From Acidobacteriota bacterium (GTDB lineage Bacteria > Acidobacteriota > Vicinamibacteria > Vicinamibacterales > UBA2999), in NCBI GenBank assembly GCA_013813075.1, contig JACCSI010000735.1, positions 1 through 6,325 on the forward strand: a stretch of DNA of 6,325 nt, read 5' to 3'. The notes beneath the pieces were generated by a model. That model made no database searches, was not told the origin of the DNA, and saw only the letters and a program-made list of their open reading frames with translations. The position numbers were made by a program, and so were the translations under genes. Shown piece by piece: positions 1 through 5,350 of the stretch; the first letter of the stretch is position 1, and each line of letters starts with the position of its first letter.

Positions 1-1421
1 ACATTGCCACCCTTTTCGAAGGCGATGCGGCCCGCCTCCGACGCGAGCGGATGACCCGACACCACGACGGCGCCGGAGGACGTGACGACGGGTTTGACCA
101 GCGGCTGCTCCGCGACCATGGCGTCGATGATTTCCTCCAGGTCGGCTTCCGTCTTCGCCTGCGCGGCGCGCGGCTGATACTTATCCCCCGCGCGTGTCCA
201 CGCGTCGGACGCTGACCCAGCCGCGTAGTACAGGTCGCGCAGCGTTTGCCACGCGCGGTTGAACGCGGCGGTATAGAGGGCGGGTGACGGCGCGAGTTCG
301 GTCGTGAACCGGCCGCCCTCTTCGTGCACCGGCAGCGGTGCGGCAATGCGCCACAACTGAAACGCGCGCGTGGTTGCAAACAGGGGGAGTGCATCGGTGT
401 CGTTACGCAACGGGTTGCCGTTGTACACCGGCTGCGGGTTGGGGAGACCAGCGATGAGTAGCGTGCGACCGTCTGGCGACCACGCTGGCGCGCCTCCCTG
501 TCGCGACACCAGCAGCGGCGGTGCCGCGGGCCGCGGCCGCGGTATCGGATCGTCGTTCGGCTCGCGCGCCGGCGGTTCCACGGCCGCGACCCAGACGGAG
601 CCGACACTATTTCGCTCCGCGTAGAACGCAATGCGCTCGCTGTCGGGGGCCCAGGAGGGTGCCGACTCTTCCCCCGCAACACGAGTCACGCGCACAACTG
701 CCGGGGCGCGAGGTTCCTTGGACTTGACGTCCGCGGGTCGACCGGAAGCCTGCGCCTCGCCGCGCCGCACGCTCGCCCCGAGCGGGACTGGCTTGGCGAC
801 ACTCCGCGCTGGCAACGGCATGGCAAACAAGTCCACGTCCTCAACCGAGTCGCGATTCGACACAAACACCACGCGCTTGCCATCGGGCGACACACGTGGA
901 CGCGTCTCATCATCGTTGGTGTCGGACAGCGCGACCGGCGCCTGCCATGCGTCCGAGCCCGCGACCGGGGCAATGACGTAGAGGTCCCATTGCAGGCTCG
1001 GATCGGCCGCACGGCCCTGCGGCTCGTCACCGCGATGGGCAAAGACGATACGGCCGTCGGGTGTCCACGACGGCCAGCGCTCGTCGCCGGGTTTGGTCGT
1101 AACCGCCGTCGGCGCGCCCCCTTTGGCCGACGCGACCACAATGTCAAAACCGTCGCCGCGGCTCAGTGCAAAGGCAATTCGCGACCCGTCCGCGGACCAG
1201 GCCGGTTCGCGTTGGACGCCGGGGAGCGGGGGCGTCAACGTCCGCGGCTGCCTACCCTCGGGGGTCATCGTCCAGATTTGGTCCAGATACGACACGGCAA
1301 TCCGCTTGCCGTCTGGCGCCCACGCCGGATCCTGCAGTCCGCTGATCGTCGACTGCGCCAGACCCGCCGTCTGAGCGATGCCGAGTGCGACAAGAAGAAG
1401 ACCAGCCGTCAGGTGTTGCAT
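1..1421 (-). CDS. Secreted PD40/TolB-like beta-propeller protein fused to a gamma-glutamyltransferase domain (partial, C-terminus beyond the left edge)
   Basis: Translation from the ATG at 1421 gives 473 codons without a stop, then leaves the window. Residues 1-22 look like a signal peptide (hydrophobic GLLLVALGIA, then GLA before Q), so the protein is probably exported. Six PD40-type blades follow, each with a W/V-x-PDG-like core: WAPDG at 34, WSADG at 75, WTPDG at 119, VSPDG at 177, WAPDS at 257 and WSPDG at 314. Ala/Arg-rich (about 203-252) and Pro-rich (282-304) inserts lie between blades. Residues 387-440 (FNRAW...LYY...YQPRAA) resemble the helical segment beside tricorn/S41 protease domains. 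Residues 450-473 contain VVVSGHPLASEAG and EKGGN, the first conserved block of gamma-glutamyltransferases, which transfer or hydrolyse the gamma-glutamyl group of glutathione and similar compounds. The catalytic Thr of that family lies downstream and is not visible. The gene starts 17 nt after the transketolase stop with no clear Shine-Dalgarno, so co-transcription is likely. The propeller call is firm. The transferase call rests on one block. Confidence 0.82.
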   Translation of the reverse strand, partial: MQHLTAGLLLVALGIAQTAGLAQSTISGLQDPAWAPDGKRIAVSYLDQIWTMTPEGRQPRTLTPPLPGVQREPAWSADGSRIAFALSRGDGFDIVVASAKGGAPTAVTTKPGDERWPSWTPDGRIVFAHRGDEPQGRAADPSLQWDLYVIAPVAGSDAWQAPVALSDTNDDETRPRVSPDGKRVVFVSNRDSVEDVDLFAMPLPARSVAKPVPLGASVRRGEAQASGRPADVKSKEPRAPAVVRVTRVAGEESAPSWAPDSERIAFYAERNSVGSVWVAAVEPPAREPNDDPIPRPRPAAPPLLVSRQGGAPAWSPDGRTLLIAGLPNPQPVYNGNPLRNDTDALPLFATTRAFQLWRIAAPLPVHEEGGRFTTELAPSPALYTAAFNRAWQTLRDLYYAAGSASDAWTRAGDKYQPRAAQAKTEADLEEIIDAMVAEQPLVKPVVTSSGAVVVSGHPLASEAGRIAFEKGGN

Positions 1422-1438
1422 TCCGCGGATCGCTCTGG

Positions 1439-3286
1439 TCAGCTACTTATCGCAGCGACGATGTGGGGCGCTGAAATGCCGAATTTGTTGAGCAACTCGT
1501 CCGGCTTCCCGCTCCGCGGAATTTCGCGGACCGCCAGACGCGTCACGACGAGGCCCGCGGGTGCGACGGCACGCGCGACGGCGTCGCCGATACCGCCGGC
1601 AAGATAGTGATCTTCAACGGTCAGCAGCCGGCCCGTCTCGCGCCCTGCTTTGATCAATGTGTCCGCATCAATCGGGTGCACGGAGTACAAGTCGATGACG
1701 CGAATGTTGACGCCGCGTCCGTGCAGTTCGTCATACGCCTTGAGCGCCTCGTACAGCGTGACGCCGGCGCCAATCACCGTGGCCTTGTCGTTGTCGCTCT
1801 GACGCAGCACCTTGCAGCCGCCAATCGGGAACGTGTCGTTGTTGTCGTAGATGACCGGGAGCTTCGGACGTGACGTCCGAATATAAACCGGTCCGGCGTG
1901 ACGCGACGCGTTGACGACCAGGTGTTCCGCGCACACCGCGTCCGAAGGATACAGAACGGTGATGTTGGGCTGCGACGACATCATCGAGAGGTCTTCCAAC
2001 GCCATCTGCGACGGGCCGTCTTCCCCAATCGACACACCGGAGTGCGAGCCGACCATCTTTACGTTCAGCCGGCTGATGGCCATCATCCGAATGAAGTCCG
2101 CAGCTCGCGTGAGAAAGGCGGCAAAGGTCGACGGGAACGGCGTGGCGCCACGGGCGGCCAGCCCCATCGCGGCGCCAATCATGGCCTGCTCGGCGATGAA
2201 GCACTGGTAAAAGCGATCGGGATGGGCGGCCTCGAACCGCTCGCTGAACGTCGAGTTCTTGACGTCCGCATCAAGCGCGACCACTCGTGAGTCCGACGCT
2301 CCGAGCCGTGCGAGCGCGGTGCCAAACGCTTCGCGCGTGGCGACGGCATCGCCGATCGTGTAGGAAGGGGGCGGGGTATCGACGACGCGTTCTTCCGTCG
2401 GAGTCGCCGACGGTTTCGTGATCTCGATGGCTCCGCCATCGGCGTCGGGCACCAGTTGCGCCTCCAGTTCAGTGAGCGCCTGTTGTAGCTCATCGCCCTT
2501 CTTGACGGCCTTGCCATGCCAGTTGGGCGCGTTCTCCATAAAAGACACGCCCTTGCCTTTGAGAGTCCGAGCCAGAATCGCCGTCGGCCGTTGCTTGGTG
2601 CCCCGCGCCTCGGCGAGCGCGTCGAGAATTTGCTGCATGTCGTGGCCATCAATGACGATCGTGTGCCACCCAAACCCGGCCCACCGCCGCCGATGCGCGT
2701 CCATGTCGTGGCCGTACTGCGTCGGGCGGCTCTGGCCTAATGCGTTGACATCGACAATCGCGCACAACGAATCGAGTTTGTGGAACTCCGCCACCGCGGC
2801 AGACTCCCACACCGACCCCTCTGCCACCTCACCGTCGCCCATCAGCACATAAGTGCGGTAATCGGAACCAATGCGCCCCGCGTTCAGCGCCATGCCGACC
2901 GCGGCACACAGGCCCTGGCCAAGCGAGCCGGTTGCGACATCAACGAACGGGAGCCGCGGGGTCGGATGGCCCTCGAGGTCAGAGGTCAGGGCGCGCAACT
3001 GCAGCAACTCTTCGCGCGGGATAAACCCGGCTTCTGCCCATGCCGCATACAGCAAGGGTGCCGCGTGGCCTTTCGACAACACGAAGCGGTCGGCAAGCGG
3101 GTGCTGCGGCTGCTTCGGGTCGTAGCGCATCTCGGCGAAGAACACCGCCGCCACGATGTCCGCTGCGGAGAAACAGGTCGTCGGGTGCCCGCTGGCCGAC
3201 TCGGACGTGGCCAGCATCGAATCAATTCGGAGTCGAGTGGCAATGTTTCTCAATGCGGGAAGGAGATGGGACGTCTCGACAGGCAC
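1439..3286 (-). CDS. tkt: Transketolase, animal-type (about 615 aa), GTG start
   Basis: This thiamine-diphosphate enzyme moves two-carbon ketol units between sugar phosphates in the non-oxidative pentose phosphate pathway, in the cytoplasm. With the GTG start it is 615 aa, close to human TKT (about 623) and shorter than E. coli TktA (about 663). Visible elements in order are GHPT at 33, SKGHA at 71, EGHP at 105, the diphosphate/Mg motif GDGE at 150 ending with N181 (DVNALGQ), WHGKA at 256, the pyrimidine domain with the catalytic Glu of IAEQ (E366), SHSGVSIGEDGPSQ at 414-427, IRTSRP at 469, and a C-terminal domain with VEDHYLAGGIG and RSGKP. All expected active-site residues appear present. 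I chose GTG at 3286 because GGAG lies 7 nt upstream. A TTG at 3304 would add six residues but has no such site, and the first in-frame ATG falls inside the conserved domain. Transcription is leftward, probably continuing into the propeller-transferase gene. A paired-subunit transketolase or DXS is excluded by the single-chain length and motif set. Confidence 0.96.
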   Translation of the reverse strand: MPVETSHLLPALRNIATRLRIDSMLATSESASGHPTTCFSAADIVAAVFFAEMRYDPKQPQHPLADRFVLSKGHAAPLLYAAWAEAGFIPREELLQLRALTSDLEGHPTPRLPFVDVATGSLGQGLCAAVGMALNAGRIGSDYRTYVLMGDGEVAEGSVWESAAVAEFHKLDSLCAIVDVNALGQSRPTQYGHDMDAHRRRWAGFGWHTIVIDGHDMQQILDALAEARGTKQRPTAILARTLKGKGVSFMENAPNWHGKAVKKGDELQQALTELEAQLVPDADGGAIEITKPSATPTEERVVDTPPPSYTIGDAVATREAFGTALARLGASDSRVVALDADVKNSTFSERFEAAHPDRFYQCFIAEQAMIGAAMGLAARGATPFPSTFAAFLTRAADFIRMMAISRLNVKMVGSHSGVSIGEDGPSQMALEDLSMMSSQPNITVLYPSDAVCAEHLVVNASRHAGPVYIRTSRPKLPVIYDNNDTFPIGGCKVLRQSDNDKATVIGAGVTLYEALKAYDELHGRGVNIRVIDLYSVHPIDADTLIKAGRETGRLLTVEDHYLAGGIGDAVARAVAPAGLVVTRLAVREIPRSGKPDELLNKFGISAPHIVAAISS

Positions 3287-3293
3287 CAAGTTT

Positions 3294-3297
3294 CTCC
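3294..3297 (-). promoter_or_regulatory. Ribosome binding site that sets the transketolase start
   Basis: On the minus strand the bases read GGAG, then the 7-nt spacer AAACTTG, then GTG. This is a good Shine-Dalgarno at ideal spacing and decides in favour of the GTG at 3286. The TTG at 3289 would be only 4 nt away, and the TTG at 3304 lies upstream of the site. Confidence 0.7.
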
Positions 3298-3307
3298 AGT
3301 GCAACAG

Positions 3308-3326
3308 GCCGTGGGTTCGTCACGGC
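3308..3326. repeat. Short inverted repeat in the transketolase leader
   Basis: GCCGTG at 3308-3313 and CACGGC at 3321-3326 form a perfect 6-bp stem around a 7-nt loop. The repeat lies between the presumed transketolase start of transcription and its GGAG site. It could be a leader-RNA hairpin or a protein-binding site, or it could be chance in GC-rich DNA. No U-tract follows on either strand, so it is not a terminator. Confidence 0.35.
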
Positions 3327-3331
3327 GTTAA

Positions 3332-3339
3332 TTCGCGAA
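3332..3339. promoter_or_regulatory. 8-bp palindrome in the divergent promoter region, possible operator
   Basis: TTCGCGAA is a perfect palindrome. It lies 8 bp upstream of the rightward TATAAT (3348) and near the predicted transketolase +1, about where a regulator could affect both directions. I do not recognise it as the site of a known regulator, and an 8-bp palindrome can occur by chance. Confidence 0.2.
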
Positions 3340-3345
3340 AGCGTC

Positions 3346-3351
3346 AGTATA
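3346..3351 (-). promoter_or_regulatory. Putative -10 element for transketolase
   Basis: The minus strand reads TATACT, five of six matches to the sigma-70 -10 consensus. It would start transcription near 3339 and give a leader of about 50 nt before the GTG at 3286. I see no good -35 at 16-18 bp spacing. The hexamer overlaps the rightward TATAAT, so part of the match follows simply from that near-palindromic AT-rich core. Confidence 0.35.
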
Positions 3352-3353
3352 AT
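3348..3353 (+). promoter_or_regulatory. Putative -10 element (TATAAT) for the DUF4149-msrC-IDH operon, predicted leaderless start
   Basis: A perfect TATAAT stands in otherwise GC-rich DNA. Only six bases (TCTCGG) separate it from the ATG at 3360, so a start of transcription about 7 nt after the hexamer falls on the A of that ATG. No Shine-Dalgarno precedes the ATG, which fits a leaderless mRNA. The position expected for a -35 (around 3325-3330, GCGTTA) does not resemble TTGACA. Confidence 0.5.
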
Positions 3354-3359
3354 TCTCGG

Positions 3360-3848
3360 ATGCGCCCCCTGCGATATTTGTACATACTCGCCCTCGTGGT
3401 GTGGGTGGGCGGTATGTCGATCGCGGGGCTCGTCGTCGCGCCGGTAACCTTCGGCGTGCTGCAGGCGTGGGACTCTAACACCGGACGGCTGCTAGCGGGC
3501 GAGGTGTTCGGGGCGGTGCTGGCACGGCTGACCCTCATCGGCTACGTGGCCGGTGTGGTGATGTTCCTGGTGCTTACCGTGCAGCGGCTGCTCGGCCCTC
3601 GCCCCACGTCTTACGGTCTCCGCGTGGGCTTGATTACGCTCATGCTGGCAGTCACGGCATATTCGGGGATGGTTGTCGCCCCCCGAATCGACGAGCTGCA
3701 ACAGCAGGTGTCGCGCCCAATGAACCAGATCGCGGCTGACGACCCACGCCGACTGGAATTTGATGGGCTGCATGGCCTGTCGACGATACTCATGATGGTG
3801 TCGATCGTCGGTGGCTTGGCACTGCTCGGCTGGGAAACGCGGGAATAG
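3360..3848 (+). CDS. DUF4149 family integral membrane protein, function unknown
   Basis: The protein has 162 aa and four predicted membrane helices at about 6-28, 53-76, 88-107 and 139-156. Features seen in DUF4149 proteins are VWVGGM at the end of helix 1 with AP shortly after, a conserved VVAPRIDEL after helix 3, and FDGLHGLST leading into helix 4. The charged, Gln-rich loop at 110-135 connects the last two helices. No catalytic or metal-binding set is obvious and I assign no activity. Translation could extend upstream in frame to 3156, but that would read through the promoter and the transketolase start. ATG 3360, just before the first hydrophobic helix, is therefore the sensible start. 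It is the first gene of the rightward group, and its stop lies 7 nt before the next ATG. Confidence 0.85.
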   Translation: MRPLRYLYILALVVWVGGMSIAGLVVAPVTFGVLQAWDSNTGRLLAGEVFGAVLARLTLIGYVAGVVMFLVLTVQRLLGPRPTSYGLRVGLITLMLAVTAYSGMVVAPRIDELQQQVSRPMNQIAADDPRRLEFDGLHGLSTILMMVSIVGGLALLGWETRE

Positions 3849-3855
3849 ACTACGC

Positions 3856-4317
3856 ATGGCTGCAACCTACGACGACATTCTCGCGGGGCTGCGCCTGACG
3901 ATCGAGGCCGCGCCCACCCACACCGACGCCATCCGCCTCGCGGTGTCTTCGTTGAAGAACCAAATGCCCGACTACGCCTGGGTTGGCGTGTACGTGCTCG
4001 AGGGCGAGGAACTGGTGCTCGGCCCGTTTCTCGGCAAGCCCTCGCCTCACACGCGTATTTCCCTCGATGCGGGCATTTGCGGCGCCGCGGCGCGCACGAA
4101 GCACACCATCATCGTGGACGACGTCGACACCGATCCGCGGTATCTGGCGTGCAGCCTCGAGACACGGTCCGAGATCGTCGTCCCCATTCTTCGCGGCAGC
4201 CAGGTGCTGGGGGAACTCGACATCGACAGCGACAAGAAAGCCGCGTTTGGCGCCGCCGACCGCGACTTGCTCGAGGCGGTGGCCGCCCTGCTGGCAAGAA
4301 AGTTTCCACTCGAATGA
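3856..4317 (+). CDS. msrC: GAF-domain free methionine-(R)-sulfoxide reductase-like protein (fRMsr)
   Basis: This 153-aa single GAF domain matches the family that reduces free methionine-R-sulfoxide to methionine in the cytoplasm using thioredoxin. Landmarks are WVGVYVLEG at 42, LVLGPFLGK at 53-61, GICG at 73-76, YLACSLETRSEIVVP at 96-110 and LDIDS at 121-125. From memory of E. coli fRMsr, Cys94 corresponds to C75, Cys118 to C99, and the substrate-binding Glu125, Asp141 and Asp143 to E106, D122 and D124, with identical spacing from Cys94 onward. The third family cysteine (Cys84) is replaced by H65. Reductase activity is therefore likely but not assured, and a small-molecule-sensing GAF protein is the alternative. 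The ATG at 3856 follows the DUF4149 stop by 7 nt, with a weak GGGAA upstream. The gene's TGA overlaps the next ATG, implying translational coupling to the isocitrate dehydrogenase. Confidence 0.82.
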   Translation: MAATYDDILAGLRLTIEAAPTHTDAIRLAVSSLKNQMPDYAWVGVYVLEGEELVLGPFLGKPSPHTRISLDAGICGAAARTKHTIIVDDVDTDPRYLACSLETRSEIVVPILRGSQVLGELDIDSDKKAAFGAADRDLLEAVAALLARKFPLE

Positions 4318-5315
4318 CCCACCGACTGACGCTGATCCCCGGGGACGGTATTGGTCCCGAAGTGACGCGGGCGGTGCTGCGGGTGCTGGAGGCCGCGGGA
4401 TTCAACGCCGAATGGGAAGAATTCAGTGCCGGTGCCGCGGCACTCGCGGAACATGGCACCACGCTGCCACCAGCACTCCTCGACTCGGTTCGCAAGAACA
4501 AAGTGGCCCTGAAAGGCCCCATTACCACCCCCATCGGTGAAGGCTTTACGAGCGTCAATGTCGGCCTGCGCCAGACGCTCGAGCTGTACGCCAACCTGCG
4601 GCCGGTGTGGAACCTGCCGAACGTGCCCTCGCGCTTTCAGGACGTCGACCTCGTCATCGTTCGCGAGAACACCGAAGACCTGTACGCCGGGCTCGAGCAC
4701 GTCGTCGTCAAGGGCGTCGTCGAGAGCCTCAAGATCATCACCGAGGTCGCGTCCACGAAGATCGCGAAGTTCGCGTTCGCCTATGCACGCAAGCACAAAC
4801 GCAAGCGCGTGACCGCCGTGCACAAGGCCAACATCATGAAGCTCAGTGACGGGCTCTTCATCGAGTGCGCGCGCCGGGTGGCGAAGGATTACCCCGAGAT
4901 CCAGTACGACGAGCGCATTGTCGACGCCGCGTGCATGCACTTGGTCATGCATCCCGAACAGCTCGATGTGCTGTTGCTGCCGAATCTCTACGGCGACATC
5001 GTGTCGGACCTCTGCGCCGGGTTGGTTGGGGGTCTTGGCGTCGTGCCCGCCGCCAACCTGGGAGAAGGCGGGATCGGCGTCTTCGAGGCGGTGCACGGCA
5101 CGGCCCCGGACATTGCCGGGCAGGACAAGGCCAACCCCACCGCGCTGCTGCTGTCAGCGGTATTGATGCTGCATCACCTCGACGAAGACGACAAGGCCGA
5201 GCGCGTCAAGCGTGCACTGTGGACGGCGCTGAGCGACGCCGGGACGCGAACCGTCGATTTGGGCGGCACGGCGACGACCACGCAGTTTACCGACGCGATC
5301 GTCAAAGCGTTATAG
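4314..5315 (+). CDS. NAD-dependent isocitrate dehydrogenase (isocitrate/isopropylmalate dehydrogenase family)
   Basis: This 333-aa beta-decarboxylating dehydrogenase most likely converts isocitrate to 2-oxoglutarate and CO2 in the TCA cycle. It shows GDGIGPE at 11-17, the substrate loop TSVNVGLRQ at 79-87 with R96, VRENTEDLY at 117-124 with the catalytic Tyr, HKANIMK at 170-176 with the catalytic Lys, YGDIVSD at 226-232 with the metal-binding Asp residues, and HGTAPDIAGQDKANP at 261-275. Asp-Ile after HGTAP, in place of the Lys-Tyr of NADP-dependent E. coli Icd, points to NAD. Ser80 and Asn82 in SVNV, in the substrate loop, favour isocitrate over isopropylmalate. Homoisocitrate or related 3-alkylmalates cannot be excluded from sequence alone. 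The length equals single-subunit bacterial NAD-IDH rather than the 416-aa NADP type. The start overlaps the previous stop (ATGA) with only a weak AAGAAAG upstream, consistent with coupled translation. Confidence 0.9.
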   Translation: MTHRLTLIPGDGIGPEVTRAVLRVLEAAGFNAEWEEFSAGAAALAEHGTTLPPALLDSVRKNKVALKGPITTPIGEGFTSVNVGLRQTLELYANLRPVWNLPNVPSRFQDVDLVIVRENTEDLYAGLEHVVVKGVVESLKIITEVASTKIAKFAFAYARKHKRKRVTAVHKANIMKLSDGLFIECARRVAKDYPEIQYDERIVDAACMHLVMHPEQLDVLLLPNLYGDIVSDLCAGLVGGLGVVPAANLGEGGIGVFEAVHGTAPDIAGQDKANPTALLLSAVLMLHHLDEDDKAERVKRALWTALSDAGTRTVDLGGTATTTQFTDAIVKAL

Positions 5316-5350
5316 CGCCGTGGGTAGTCCCGCGCTAACATTCCTTGTTG

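Noticed and set aside
1422..1438. Promoter or terminator between transketolase and the propeller-GGT gene
   Set aside because: The 17-nt gap holds no hairpin or -10-like hexamer.
370..1607. Plus-strand open frames across the left end (for example 990-1607)
   Set aside because: The minus strand carries a continuous frame with signal peptide, regular PD40 repeats and a GGT block. The plus-strand frames show no domain and cross two real genes.
3308..3326. Inverted repeat as a transcription terminator
   Set aside because: The stem has only 6 bp, no T-tract follows on either strand, and it lies between divergent gene starts where no terminator is expected.
3156..3359. In-frame upstream extension of the DUF4149 gene to ATG 3156
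   Set aside because: It would overlap the transketolase start, include the TATAAT promoter and add a charged non-conserved N-terminus before the first membrane helix.
4047..5096. 349-codon open frame on the minus strand, opposite the reductase and dehydrogenase
   Set aside because: It is a shadow of strongly conserved genes. Its His/Asp/Val-rich composition is typical of reverse-strand translation of GC-rich genes.
5336..5341. TAACAT as a -10 element for the acyltransferase
   Set aside because: It is a partial match with no -35. Without a Shine-Dalgarno it is tempting as a second near-leaderless start, but it is too weak to list.
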